Shown here: positions 1 through 7,881 of the stretch, piece after piece
Layout: each line of letters opens with the position of its first letter
How positions within the stretch are numbered: the stretch's first letter is position 1
Assembly: GCA_023247035.1 (NCBI GenBank)
Contig: JAHFHG010000022.1
Span: 1-35,494, forward strand
From: Candidatus Omnitrophota bacterium
GTDB taxonomy: Bacteria; Omnitrophota; Omnitrophia; Omnitrophales; Aquincolibacteriaceae
DNA: 35,494 nt
Reading direction: 5' to 3'
Program-made: the position numbers and the translations under genes
Notes under the pieces: model-generated
What the model was told of the DNA's origin: nothing
The model's database searches: none
What the model saw: only the letters and a program-made list of their open reading frames with translations

Positions 1-170
1 CTTCTGTGACCCCTCCTGGGGTCGCACCCGATAACGATATTTCGTTGTCCAAACCAAGGGGTATTGACAATCGTAAACCGTATGCGAACTCTTCCGGTAG
101 CGCTGATATCCCCTAGTACCTCGTCAAGTTTAAAATTGTCATTCCCGAATGACAAAAATAAAATTGACAC
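1..170 (-). CDS. Possible partial protein of unknown function, cut by the left edge
   Basis: The reading frame begins with GTG at 170, preceded by a purine-rich GGAGGAG ribosome-binding site about 8 nt upstream, and stays open for 56 codons to the window edge. The first residues would be MSILFLSFGNDNFKLDEVLG. The frame stays open upstream of the GTG for about 25 more codons, to an in-frame TAA near the promoter-like site at 251-279. I do not recognise the product, and it has no obvious signal peptide or motif. It lies downstream of mfd on the same strand with its own possible promoter. Against it, the region holds several perfect short palindromes (8-23, 136-155, 208-221) that look more like intergenic DNA. 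The sequence beyond the edge would decide whether it is real. Confidence 0.3.
   Translation of the reverse strand, partial: MSILFLSFGNDNFKLDEVLGDISATGRVRIRFTIVNTPWFGQRNIVIGCDPRRGHR
136..155 (-). terminator. Possible weak rho-independent terminator after mfd
   Basis: This is a perfect inverted repeat. TTGTCATT and AATGACAA form an 8-bp stem with a 4-nt loop. On the minus strand it is followed by TTTT, about 145 nt after the mfd stop. The stem is AU-rich and the U run is short, so termination would be weak. It also sits inside the possible partial reading frame at 1-170, and both interpretations are unlikely to be right at once. Confidence 0.25.
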
Positions 171-250
171 CGTACTAGCTCCTCCGGAGTTGTTGACCTG
201 AAAGCCTTCGCCTGCAGGCGAGGCATATCCTGCCCCGACCAGAAAATGAA

Positions 251-279
251 ATTATAGAACAGCCGGGAATTCCACGCAA
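251..279 (-). promoter_or_regulatory. Possible sigma70-type promoter reading toward the left edge
   Basis: On the minus strand there is TTGCGT (279-274) and a perfect TATAAT (256-251) separated by 17 nt. The predicted start of transcription is near 244, about 75 nt before the GTG at 170. The -10 box is consensus and the -35 box matches 4 of 6. It lies in the spacer after the mfd stop, so it could start a separate downstream transcript. AT-rich chance matches are possible. Confidence 0.4.
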
Positions 280-299
280 TTTAATTGACGTCACCTGGA

Positions 300-2189
300 T
301 CATTTTAACTCTTCAACCGCCTTGCGCAGCATCCGGCAATAGAGATCAAACCCGACGGCATGAATAAATCCGCTTTGCTCGTGGCCTAAGAGATTGCCCG
401 CCCCGCGGATTTCCAAATCCTCCAGCGCGATTTTAAAACCCGATCCCAGGTCCGTGAACCTTTCAATGGCCGCCAGGCGTTTTTCCGCTTCCTGAGTGAG
501 CCTCCAGTTCCGCGGGACCAGAAAATAAGCGTAAGCCTGTCTTTTTTCGTGATATCTTCCCACCCGCCCGCGAAGCTGATAAAGGTCCGAAAGGCCGAAA
601 AGGTCCGAGCGGTTCACAAGAATGGTGTTCACGTTAGGAATATCAATCCCGGACTCAATGATATTGGTCGCGATCAAGCAGTCCACGCGCCGCTCCATAA
701 AGGCCTCCATCACGGTTTCAAGCTCTCCGCTCGTCATTTGCCCGTGGGCGACGCTGAAATGAACGCGCGGAAGAATCTCTTGGAGGCGAGCGCGGATTTT
801 CTCGATCGAATGGATTCTATTGTGGATGAAATAAACCTGCCCTCCGCGCGCCAGTTCCTTCTCAATCGCCTCTTTGACTTTTTGATCGTCGTATTCCACG
901 ACATAGGTCTCGATCGGAAGGCGCATTTGGGGCGGGGTATTAATCGCCGACATATCGCGGATCCCGACCAGCGACATATAAAGCGTGCGCGGAATCGGCG
1001 TGGCCGTCAGGGTCAGAATATCCACTTCTTCGCGCAGCTGCTTCAGCTTTTCTTTATGCTTGACGCCGAAACGCTGCTCTTCGTCGATGATTAAAAGGCC
1101 AAGATTTTTAAATTGAATGTCCTTGGAAAGAAGGCGGTGGGTGCCGATCACAATATCGGTCGTGCCTTGTTTTAAAGAAGCGACAACTCCTGTTTGCTCG
1201 CTTTTTTCCCGGAACCGGGAAAGGACCTCCACCGTAACGGGAAAATTTTGCAGCCGGTTTTTGAAAACATAAAAATGCTGCTCCGCAAGGATGGTGGTCG
1301 GCACAAGGATCGCGACCTGGCGGCCGCTGGTGACCGCTTTGAAAGCGGCCCGTGCCGCCACTTCGGTTTTTCCGTAGCCCACGTCGCCCGCAAGGAGCCT
1401 GTCCATAGGCCGCGCGTTTTCCATATCCTTTTTGACTTCGTCCGTCGCTTTCCTTTGATCCGGAGTTTCCTGGAACCGGAACTGGGCCTCAAATTCTTTC
1501 TGCCACGGATGATCAGAGGGAAAGGCGAATCCTTTTCCAAGGCTTCGCTTGGCCTGAATCTCAATCATTTCCTTGGCGACGCCGGCGACCGCGCGGCGGG
1601 TTTTTTCTTTGATCCTTTCCCATTCTTTGCCGTGGAGCTTGGTCAGTTTAGGCGGCCGTCCTTGTCCGCCCACGTAACGTTCCATCGGTTCGCTCGTCTC
1701 CAAATAAAGAATCTCGCGATCCGCATATTCAATGGCAATATGCCTGCGCTTCTCGCCTTTGATTTGCAGAAATTTTGTCCCGAGAAACCGGCCGATCCCG
1801 TATTTGAGGTGGACCACAAAATCCCCCGGCCGCAGGGCCTTGACCTTGGCCAGAGGCTTGAAGTTTTCAAATTCATCGGCCGCGCGCGCGATTTTTCTGG
1901 AAAAAATTTCACTGAGCGGGATTAAAAAAATCTCCTCGAAATGCGCCAGGGACTCGCCGTCGATCGGCGAGAAATCCCGAATCGAGGCAAGGGCGTCTCC
2001 TTCGAACTCAAGCCTCATCGGCGAGCGGTAAGTGACGGGATAAATATCAAAAACACCTCCCCGCCTTGCGTATTCCCCGGGCCGCGAGACAAAATCTTTT
2101 TTTTGATAGTGCAATTCGTTTAAAAGATCTTGGAGCTCGTCCCTTTCAAGAGCCTGTCCGACTTTTATTTTTTCGACGTAGGATTTCAT
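300..2189 (-). CDS. mfd: Compact Mfd-like transcription-repair coupling translocase
   Basis: This is a 629-residue member of the Mfd family, which pushes or removes stalled RNA polymerase and recruits UvrA. Residues about 7-95 match the UvrB-like UvrA-binding module D2 ([14 protein letters not shown] at 38-51). Residues about 118-175 match the RNAP-interaction (CarD-like) domain, with [11 protein letters not shown]. Residues about 190-600 are the RecG-like motor: Walker A GDVGYGKT 268-275, DEEQ 369-372, TATPIPRTL 395-403, QLRGRVGR 538-545, and the TRG region 582-602 ending [10 protein letters not shown]. Typical Mfd proteins have about 1,100-1,200 residues. Domains D1a, D1b, D3 and the C-terminal D7 are absent. 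An in-frame TAA lies 9 nt upstream of the start and the stop is a normal TGA, so the ends look real and not broken. No Shine-Dalgarno sequence precedes the ATG. Identity as Mfd-like is firm; activity in repair is inferred. Confidence 0.9.
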   Translation of the reverse strand: MKSYVEKIKVGQALERDELQDLLNELHYQKKDFVSRPGEYARRGGVFDIYPVTYRSPMRLEFEGDALASIRDFSPIDGESLAHFEEIFLIPLSEIFSRKIARAADEFENFKPLAKVKALRPGDFVVHLKYGIGRFLGTKFLQIKGEKRRHIAIEYADREILYLETSEPMERYVGGQGRPPKLTKLHGKEWERIKEKTRRAVAGVAKEMIEIQAKRSLGKGFAFPSDHPWQKEFEAQFRFQETPDQRKATDEVKKDMENARPMDRLLAGDVGYGKTEVAARAAFKAVTSGRQVAILVPTTILAEQHFYVFKNRLQNFPVTVEVLSRFREKSEQTGVVASLKQGTTDIVIGTHRLLSKDIQFKNLGLLIIDEEQRFGVKHKEKLKQLREEVDILTLTATPIPRTLYMSLVGIRDMSAINTPPQMRLPIETYVVEYDDQKVKEAIEKELARGGQVYFIHNRIHSIEKIRARLQEILPRVHFSVAHGQMTSGELETVMEAFMERRVDCLIATNIIESGIDIPNVNTILVNRSDLFGLSDLYQLRGRVGRYHEKRQAYAYFLVPRNWRLTQEAEKRLAAIERFTDLGSGFKIALEDLEIRGAGNLLGHEQSGFIHAVGFDLYCRMLRKAVEELK

Positions 2190-2330
2190 TTGGATTTATT
2201 GTAGCTGTAAAGGCGTGAGAGACGCCATAGACTTCTTCAAGCGGGAATCCTGCTTTTCAATTTTCAGTTTGAGGATGAAGGAAAAAATAAATTTAAAAAA
2301 ATCTGAAGAAACGCGTGGGATGAAAAAAAT

Positions 2331-3545
2331 CTACCGCTTCTTCAACCAGGCGGAAATTCTGCGGCTTGCTTCTTCGAGATTTTTTTCTGAAGCGGCAAAA
2401 CTCAACCGAATGTGGGAATCGCTTCCGAAAGGTTTGCCGGGGACCACGGCCACCAAGGCTTCTTCAAGCAGTTTTTCTGAGATCTCAAGGGAGCTCAGCC
2501 CCGTATCGCGGATATTCACAAAAAGATAAAAAGCGCCTTGCGCGCGGAAGGGCTTGAGCTTAGGAATCACGGCGATTTGCTGATAAAAAAGATCGCGCCT
2601 TGCCTCGAAAACCTTGCACATTTTCGCGGCGTCCTCTTCTCCTTTTTCCAATGCCGCCACGCCGCCGGCCTGGGCAAAGGAGGTAGGATTGGAAGTGGAG
2701 TGGCTTTGAATACTTCCCACGGCTTCGGACAATTCGGTATGGGGGCACGCTGCGTAGCCGAGGCGCCAGCCGGTCATTGAATACGCCTTGCTCAAGCCAT
2801 TGATGATCACCGTTCGTTTTGCGATCTCAGGATCGAGTGAGGCCATCGAATAATGTTTCCGGCCGTCGAATATAAGTTTCTCATAAATTTCATCGCTTAA
2901 GATGAGGACTTGGGGGAAATCCCGCAAAACTTCGATAAGCCCTAAAAGTTCCTCGCGGGAATAAACGGCGCCGGTCGGATTCGAAGGAGAATTTAAAATT
3001 AAAATTTTGGTTTTTGAATGAACGGCTTTCTTCAAAGCCTCAGGCGTCAGCTTAAACTCGGTGATTTCCGTAGTCTGGATAAAGACAGGCCGTCCCCCAA
3101 GGACTGTGACCATTTCAGGGTAGCTTAACCAATAAGGAGAAGGGATTAAAACCTCGTCGCCCGGATTCAACAACGCAAAGAGGACGTTGAAAATGGCGTG
3201 TTTGGCTCCGGTAGAAACAACGATTTGATTCGGCGAAAACGTTAAGCCCTGATCCCGGCGGAGTTTGGCGGCAACGGCTCTGCGCAGCTCAGGCGTGCCG
3301 CTTACGGGCGTGTATTTTGTAAAGCCTTGCTGAAGGGCTGCAATGGCGGCGTCTTTGATGTGTCCGGGGGTATCGAAATCAGGCTCGCCTGCGCTCAAGG
3401 AAACAACGTCCAATCCTTTGGCTTGCATTTCCTTGGCCTTGGCCGCGATCGCCAAGGTTACGGAAGGAGAAACGGAAAGCGCCCTCTGCGCAAGGGGGAT
3501 CTTAATGGGATTCTTCGTCCCCTTTAAGGAATTTACGGAGGGCAT
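2331..3545 (-). CDS. aspC: Class I aminotransferase, aspartate aminotransferase-like (PLP fold type I)
   Basis: This 404-residue protein transfers the amino group of an amino acid, probably aspartate, to a 2-oxo acid using pyridoxal phosphate in the cytoplasm. The PLP lysine is K253 in NGLSKAYSMTGWRLGY (250-265). N189 in NSPSNPTG, D218 in SDEIYEK and Y221 are the expected cofactor contacts. The sequence resembles subgroup Ib enzymes (ATase I-gamma) more than the E. coli AspC subgroup, so substrate range is uncertain and prephenate or other amino acids are possible. The ATG at 3545 overlaps rplQ by 44 bp. Family proteins normally begin near residue 14, where an ATT codon (3506-3504) overlaps the rplQ stop and follows an AAAGGGG ribosome-binding site. 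The gene follows rplQ in the same transcript and precedes mfd by 141 bp. Confidence 0.88.
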   Translation of the reverse strand: MPSVNSLKGTKNPIKIPLAQRALSVSPSVTLAIAAKAKEMQAKGLDVVSLSAGEPDFDTPGHIKDAAIAALQQGFTKYTPVSGTPELRRAVAAKLRRDQGLTFSPNQIVVSTGAKHAIFNVLFALLNPGDEVLIPSPYWLSYPEMVTVLGGRPVFIQTTEITEFKLTPEALKKAVHSKTKILILNSPSNPTGAVYSREELLGLIEVLRDFPQVLILSDEIYEKLIFDGRKHYSMASLDPEIAKRTVIINGLSKAYSMTGWRLGYAACPHTELSEAVGSIQSHSTSNPTSFAQAGGVAALEKGEEDAAKMCKVFEARRDLFYQQIAVIPKLKPFRAQGAFYLFVNIRDTGLSSLEISEKLLEEALVAVVPGKPFGSDSHIRLSFAASEKNLEEASRRISAWLKKR

Positions 3546-4092
3546 TGAGAAAGCCGCCTTTCTTTTCTGATTCTTTTTTGGGAGCCGCCGGCTTTTTTTC
3601 TTTCTCCTGAGCGGCTTCAGAGACAGGCGTTTCCTTTTCCTTCTTGGACTTTTCCGTTGAGACTTCAGGCCGCGATTCTTTTTCCTTTTCCCTCTTCGCC
3701 TTTTTGGGTTTTTTGGATTTTTCAGGCGCTTCCATGATTGCGGTAAATTCCAAAAGGGCCATTTGACTTCCGTCCCCCACCCGCCAAGGACTGAGATGAA
3801 GAACGCGCGTGTATCCTCCGTGCCTCTCCTTAAAATGAGGCGCGATTTGATCCACCAGAAGCCGCGCGGTTTGCGGGCACCCCAACCGGGAAATCAAAAG
3901 ACGGCGGGAATGCAGATCGCCTTTTTTTGCAAGCTCCACCATCCGATCGGCAAACGAGCACGCCGCCTTGGCCTTGGCCAGAGTCGTCTTGATCCGCTTA
4001 TGGATCACAAGATTCCGCACCAGGTTCCTTAAAAGCGCCTTGCGGTGCTTCGTTTTAACGCCCAGCCTTCCTCTTAATCTCTGATGTCGCAT
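3502..4092 (-). CDS. rplQ: Large-subunit ribosomal protein L17 with charged C-terminal extension
   Basis: L17 lines the peptide exit tunnel rim of the 50S subunit. Residues 1-118 are a normal L17 core, opening with MRHQRLRGRLGVKTKHRKAL and carrying the RNLVRNLV helix. Residues about 121-196 are an added tail rich in Lys, Glu, Ser and Ala that ends in the short amphipathic motif GGFLNALRKFLKG. The usual length is 115-130 residues, so about 75 residues are extra. The gene follows rpoA by 34 bp, as in the alpha operon of most bacteria, and its end overlaps the start of the aminotransferase gene. The core assignment is certain; the tail has no known role. Confidence 0.97.
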   Translation of the reverse strand: MRHQRLRGRLGVKTKHRKALLRNLVRNLVIHKRIKTTLAKAKAACSFADRMVELAKKGDLHSRRLLISRLGCPQTARLLVDQIAPHFKERHGGYTRVLHLSPWRVGDGSQMALLEFTAIMEAPEKSKKPKKAKREKEKESRPEVSTEKSKKEKETPVSEAAQEKEKKPAAPKKESEKKGGFLNALRKFLKGDEESH

Positions 4093-4126
4093 AATAAAGT
4101 TCCCTTAAGGCCTTTGGTCAGGTTTA

Positions 4127-5158
4127 TCAAGCATTCTGCTGAGAAGTCCCAACCGCCGATGCACCGGACGCCGCTGAAGCCTTTTTGCCTTTTAACCGTT
4201 CGTCAATATTCATCCCGAGAGCAAGCCCCATGCCGGAAAGAATGCTCTGAATTTCGGTCAGTGATTTTTTCCCGAAGTTTTTATATTTGAGCATTTGAGC
4301 CTCGGTCTTTTGAACTAAATCGCCGATGGTTTTAATATTAGCGGCTTCAAGGCAATTTGCGCTGCGCACCGAAAGCTCCAGCTCACTGATCGGCTTTGTG
4401 ACGATCTCTTTAAAAGCCAAATCCTCTTCTTCCTCTTCTTCCTCTTCAACGGGCAATTCCCCGTAATTGACAAAAATATCTAAATGCCGCTGGAGGATGT
4501 TCGAGGCGTAGAGAAGGGCTTCCTCGGGGATAATGGCGGCGTTTGTCCAAATCTCAAGAATGAGCCGGTCGTAATCCGTCATCTGGCCGACACGGGTGTC
4601 TTCAACGGTAAAATTGACCTTGAGAATGGGAGAAAAAATGGAATCCACAGGGATCACACCGATCTCCGAGCCTTCTTGTTTATTTTTTTCAGCGGGGACA
4701 TAACCACGTCCCCGGCCAACTTCCATCTCAATCCGCAAGGGAATATCCTTAGTCAAGTTGCAAATGATGAGATCCGGATTGACAATTTCAATCGTCTCAT
4801 CGGCCTGGATATCACGGGCGGCGACCGGGCCTTTCTTTTTCACGTCAATGCGGATTTTTTTCGATCCTTTGCCGTGATATTTGAGGACAAGCTTCTTGAT
4901 GTTTAAAACAATCTGCGCGCCGTCCTCAAAGACGCCGTCCAAGGTCGAGAATTCGTGAAGCATTCCTTCAATTTTAATGCCGGTCACGGCCGCGCCCTCA
5001 ATCGACGAAATCAAAATGCGGCGAAGGGCATTGCCTACAGTTGTCCCGTATCCTCTTTCAAAAGGCTCGGCCGCGAATTTGCCGTACGTCGGCGTTAGGG
5101 TTGCTTTTTCCGCCTCAAGACGCTTTGGCATTTCAAAAGTTTTCCATCGTATTCCCAT
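4127..5158 (-). CDS. rpoA: RNA polymerase alpha subunit
   Basis: This 343-residue alpha subunit dimerises to start RNA polymerase assembly and contacts promoter UP elements and activators. The N-terminal domain has the usual GNALRRILISSIEGAAVT stretch (42-59). The interdomain linker contains eight consecutive Glu residues near 240. The C-terminal domain has SVRSANCLEAANI and KNFGKKSLTEI, including the Arg and Asn that touch DNA minor groove in the family. A short Ala/Ser tail of about 20 residues follows the C-terminal domain. It sits between rpsD and rplQ, the standard alpha operon position. The preceding spacer holds GGGAGG as the ribosome-binding site. The assignment is certain. Confidence 0.98.
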   Translation of the reverse strand: MGIRWKTFEMPKRLEAEKATLTPTYGKFAAEPFERGYGTTVGNALRRILISSIEGAAVTGIKIEGMLHEFSTLDGVFEDGAQIVLNIKKLVLKYHGKGSKKIRIDVKKKGPVAARDIQADETIEIVNPDLIICNLTKDIPLRIEMEVGRGRGYVPAEKNKQEGSEIGVIPVDSIFSPILKVNFTVEDTRVGQMTDYDRLILEIWTNAAIIPEEALLYASNILQRHLDIFVNYGELPVEEEEEEEEDLAFKEIVTKPISELELSVRSANCLEAANIKTIGDLVQKTEAQMLKYKNFGKKSLTEIQSILSGMGLALGMNIDERLKGKKASAASGASAVGTSQQNA

Positions 5159-5226
5159 AATTTAATCCTCCCTTGGAAAAAATCCTACTTGCAAAGACAA
5201 ACCCCTTTGGGGCCGTAAAATTTGAT

Positions 5227-5850
5227 TTACTTTGAATACAATTCAACGATCAGCGATTCCTCGACAGGAAGAGCGGCATCCGCTTTCGTCGGCAGGCGGA
5301 CGACCTGAGCTTCCAAACTGTCGCGATGAAGGCTCAGCCAGCCCGGGACCTGAAGATCCTGCCATTTCTCCAGAGCCGCTTTCACCCGGTTCACCGTCGC
5401 CTCTTTCTTTCTCACGCTGATTTTATCGCCTTCTTTGACCAGATAAGACGAAATATTCACCGGCTGATGATTTACAAAAATAAGTCCGTGGCTTACCATC
5501 TGCCTTGCTTCCCGGCGCGTAGAGGCGAAAAGGAGCCGGTAAACGACATTGTCAAGCCTCCGCTCGAGAAGCTGGATTAAGGTTTCCCCTGTGACTCCTC
5601 TTTTTTTAACGGCCCGAGCAAAAAATACGCGAAACTGGCGTTCGAGCATTCCGTAAATCCGTTTTACCTTTTGCTTTTCACGCAGCTGCACCCCGTAATC
5701 GGAAAGTTTCTGACGATTTTTGCCGTGCTGGCCCGGGGGCTGGCCTATCCTTTTTTCATATTTTTCATCCGTGCTTCGTCTGCCCTTGAGAGCGAGGTTC
5801 ACTCCTTCGCGCCGGTTGAGACGAATCACAGGCCCAGTGTATCTTCCCAT
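5227..5850 (-). CDS. rpsD: Small-subunit ribosomal protein S4 (cysteine-free type)
   Basis: S4 is a primary 16S rRNA binder that organises the 5' domain of the 30S subunit and also acts in rRNA antitermination in E. coli. At 207 residues it has normal length. It opens with MGRYTGPVIRLNRREGVNLA and lacks the N-terminal zinc cysteines seen in C+ forms. The S4 RNA-binding domain is visible as RRLDNVVYRLLFASTRREAR. The ATG directly abuts the rpsK stop (TAA then ATG) with AGGAGGG as the ribosome-binding site. In E. coli S4 represses this operon by binding a leader near rpsM; here the rpmJ-rpsM spacer is the obvious place to look for such a site. Confidence 0.98.
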   Translation of the reverse strand: MGRYTGPVIRLNRREGVNLALKGRRSTDEKYEKRIGQPPGQHGKNRQKLSDYGVQLREKQKVKRIYGMLERQFRVFFARAVKKRGVTGETLIQLLERRLDNVVYRLLFASTRREARQMVSHGLIFVNHQPVNISSYLVKEGDKISVRKKEATVNRVKAALEKWQDLQVPGWLSLHRDSLEAQVVRLPTKADAALPVEESLIVELYSK

Positions 5851-6222
5851 TTAAACCCTCCTTCGCTTAGGCGGCCGGCATCCATTGTGAGGAATGGGCG
5901 TAACATCGCGGATAGCGCTGACTTGCAATCCTGCGGCCTGCAACGCCCGGATGGCCGACTCGCGTCCGGCTCCCGGGCCTTTAATGTAAACTTGAACTTC
6001 TTTCATCCCAAACTCGAGCGCCTTTTTTGCAGCTTGTTCGGATGCAATTTGCGCCGCGAAAGGCGTGGACTTCTTGGATCCTTTAAAACCCGCAGCGCCC
6101 GAGGATGCCCAGCAAACCGTGTTCCCTTGGAGATCGGTAATCGTCACGACCGTATTATTGAAACTCGCCAGAATATGCGCGACTCCGTGAGTGACCTGCT
6201 TGACTTTCTTTTTTTTTGCCAT
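5851..6222 (-). CDS. rpsK: Small-subunit ribosomal protein S11
   Basis: S11 lies on the 30S platform near the mRNA exit and the E site. The 123-residue sequence contains [19 protein letters not shown] and the conserved C-terminal run [13 protein letters not shown]. Length and order (rpsM, rpsK, rpsD, rpoA, rplQ) are standard for the alpha operon. The gene is 40 bp after rpsM and abuts rpsD, which suggests translational coupling. Nothing is unusual in the protein. Confidence 0.98.
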   Translation of the reverse strand: MAKKKKVKQVTHGVAHILASFNNTVVTITDLQGNTVCWASSGAAGFKGSKKSTPFAAQIASEQAAKKALEFGMKEVQVYIKGPGAGRESAIRALQAAGLQVSAIRDVTPIPHNGCRPPKRRRV

Positions 6223-6262
6223 TTGATTTTCCTCTCTTGCGACTTTTTTTTGAGCCGAAAAA

Positions 6263-6649
6263 TTATTTAGGTGAAGGCGGTTTTTTATTCAGCCCGCCGA
6301 CGGATTTGCGGGGCCCCTTGCGCGTCCTCGCGTTGGTCCTGGATCTCTGACCCCGGACAGGAAGCCCTTTTAAGTGGCGTGTCCCCCGGTAGCAGCGGAT
6401 GTCCATAAGACGCTTGATATTCATCTGAACCTCCCGCCTGAGATCCCCTTCGACTTTTGTATTTTTCTGAATGACCAAGGTAATCGCGGAAATTTCTTTT
6501 TCCGTCAAATCTTTCGCGCGCTTATGAAGATCCACCTGGGCCTCGGCAAGGATTTCCTTGGAATTGGATTTTCCAATCCCGTAAAGATAGGCCAGCGCAA
6601 ATTCAATTTTCTTTTCTCTGGGAATATCAACCCCTAAAATACGTGGCAT
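6263..6649 (-). CDS. rpsM: Small-subunit ribosomal protein S13
   Basis: S13 sits in the 30S head, forms intersubunit bridge B1 and contacts the P-site tRNA. The 128-residue protein opens with [20 protein letters not shown] and ends with the basic tail after [19 protein letters not shown], which is the family's tRNA-contacting extension. A clear TAAGGAG ribosome-binding site precedes the ATG. Upstream lies a spacer of 115 bp to rpmJ that holds a long imperfect inverted repeat. The protein itself is ordinary. Confidence 0.98.
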   Translation of the reverse strand: MPRILGVDIPREKKIEFALAYLYGIGKSNSKEILAEAQVDLHKRAKDLTEKEISAITLVIQKNTKVEGDLRREVQMNIKRLMDIRCYRGTRHLKGLPVRGQRSRTNARTRKGPRKSVGGLNKKPPSPK

Positions 6650-6665
6650 ATCGGCTCCTTAAATT

Positions 6666-6753
6666 AAGTTGTAAGATAAGCGTTAAGTCGTAAGAAAATC
6701 ATCTGATCCAGACCGCGTGTCTTTTCTATACTTAACACTTAGGACTTATAACG
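6666..6753. repeat. Long imperfect inverted repeat in the rpmJ-rpsM spacer
   Basis: The left arm (6666-6698) and the reverse complement of the right arm (6721-6753) align over about 32 nt with roughly three quarters identity. Both contain GTTAAGT and AGAAAA cores. The loop is about 22 nt. In the rpmJ to rpsM transcript it would fold into one long AU-rich hairpin just before the rpsM ribosome-binding site. It could be a transcript-processing site, an S4-type regulatory leader, or a dispersed genomic repeat. Confidence 0.65.
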
Positions 6754-6764
6754 TGTTCTTCTTT

Positions 6765-6878
6765 TCATCCCTGCCGCTGCTTATGTTTCGGATTGCTGCA
6801 GATCACGTAAACAATGCGTTTGCGGCGGACAATCTTGCAATTTTCACAAATTCTTTTAACCGAACTTCGAACTTTCAT
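6765..6878 (-). CDS. rpmJ: Large-subunit ribosomal protein L36 (zinc-binding form)
   Basis: This 37-residue protein reads [20 protein letters not shown] then continues to KHKQRQG. Its zinc ligands C11, C14, C27 and H32 are all present, so it is the zinc-ribbon L36. It binds 23S rRNA near helices 89, 91 and 97 in known ribosomes. It is too small for a standard gene-length cut-off but fits exactly between infA (24 bp upstream) and rpsM, the usual place for rpmJ. Codon frame, start and stop are intact. Confidence 0.96.
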   Translation of the reverse strand: MKVRSSVKRICENCKIVRRKRIVYVICSNPKHKQRQG

Positions 6879-6902
6879 TTAAAGCGCCCTCTTAAGTGAA
6901 CG

Positions 6903-7124
6903 CTACTGTTTCACTCTGAACGTGATTCTGCCCCGCGCCAAATCATAAGGGGACAGTTCTACTTTCACTTTGTCGCCCGGAAGGATCCGGATATAGTGCA
7001 TCCGCATTTTTCCGGAAATATGCGCCAGCACCTTGTGACCGTTTCCCAGCTCAATCCGGAACATCGCATTGGGTAAGGGCTCGATCACCGTTCCTTCCAC
7101 TTCAATGGCGTCTTCTTTCGGCAT
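6903..7124 (-). CDS. infA: Translation initiation factor IF-1
   Basis: IF-1 blocks the ribosomal A site during initiation and helps IF-2 and IF-3. The 73-residue protein is a single S1-like OB fold: [20 protein letters not shown], then [20 protein letters not shown], then the RGRITFR end. Length and sequence are typical. The gene is 10 bp after map and 24 bp before rpmJ, the common map-infA-rpmJ-rpsM order that links the spc and alpha blocks. Confidence 0.98.
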   Translation of the reverse strand: MPKEDAIEVEGTVIEPLPNAMFRIELGNGHKVLAHISGKMRMHYIRILPGDKVKVELSPYDLARGRITFRVKQ

Positions 7125-7134
7125 TGAATGACTT

Positions 7135-7881
7135 TCATTCTCCAGTCAGATTGATATAACTCTTTTCCGTAAAAACAAGCGTGTCTTCGTAATGACTTGA
7201 AAGTTTTCTATCTTTGGTGACGACCGTCCAATGATCTTCGAGTGTTTCGACCTGATAATTCCCTTCTGTCACCATCGGCTCAATCGCCAATACAAGTCCG
7301 GCTTCGATTTTTGGGCCCTGGCCCGGCCGGCCGTAATTGGGGACCTGCGGATCTTCGTGAAGCGCCCGGCCGATCCCATGTCCTACATAATCACGAACCA
7401 CTTGATACCCCTCTGCCTCAATAAACGTTTGGATGGCAGCGGACAGATCCCCGATCCTGCAGCCGGGCCGGTAAGCAGCCAGGCCCGCCTGAAAAGCTCC
7501 CCGGGCCGTTTCGATAAGTTTTTTTTTATTTTCATCCAAATTCCCAACGCCCCAGGTGCGGGCCGCATCGGCATAATAGCCGTCGACTTTTGCGCCGATA
7601 TCAAAACTCACGAGATCGCCGTCTTTTAAGCGTCTTTTTCCGGGGATCCCGTGCACCACTTCTTCATTCAGGGAAATGCACGCCGTTTTCGGAAAACCGC
7701 GGTATCCCTTGAATGCCGGCTCTCCTCCGGCTTTCCTTATCACCGCTTCCGCCAAGGCATCAAGCTCCTCGGTGGAAACGCCCGCCTTCACAGCCGGCTT
7801 GACTTTCGCAAATATCTTTTTCAAAACTTCAGCGGCTTCCCGGATCATTTGGATTTCGCGCGCGGACTTAAGCGAAATCAT
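7135..7881 (-). CDS. map: Methionine aminopeptidase, type I
   Basis: The enzyme removes the initiator methionine from nascent proteins at the ribosome, using two metal ions. The five metal ligands of the family are visible: D94 and D105 ([13 protein letters not shown]), H168 ([12 protein letters not shown]), E201 (AIEPM) and E232 (YEDT). The length of 248 residues is normal for a type Ia enzyme without a zinc-finger N-terminal extension. It overlaps adk by 4 bp, implying translational coupling, and precedes infA. The adk-map-infA order after secY is common in bacteria. Confidence 0.97.
   Translation of the reverse strand: MISLKSAREIQMIREAAEVLKKIFAKVKPAVKAGVSTEELDALAEAVIRKAGGEPAFKGYRGFPKTACISLNEEVVHGIPGKRRLKDGDLVSFDIGAKVDGYYADAARTWGVGNLDENKKKLIETARGAFQAGLAAYRPGCRIGDLSAAIQTFIEAEGYQVVRDYVGHGIGRALHEDPQVPNYGRPGQGPKIEAGLVLAIEPMVTEGNYQVETLEDHWTVVTKDRKLSSHYEDTLVFTEKSYINLTGE

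Noticed and set aside
443-472. Possible rifampicin-resistance substitutions in beta (protein residues 443-472 of rpoB)
   Set aside because: The main resistance positions (D516, H526, S531 in E. coli numbering) are wild type; the differences seen are ordinary variation. The numbers here are protein residues, not bases.
549-1094. Plus-strand open frames opposite mfd (also 1194-1925)
   Set aside because: They lie fully antisense to a clear protein family member, have no ribosome-binding context and no recognisable motifs. They are shadow frames of GC-biased codons.
5202-5212. CCCC-TTT-GGGG hairpin in the rpsD-rpoA spacer
   Set aside because: A four-pair stem without a U tract or conserved context is too small to call as a regulator.
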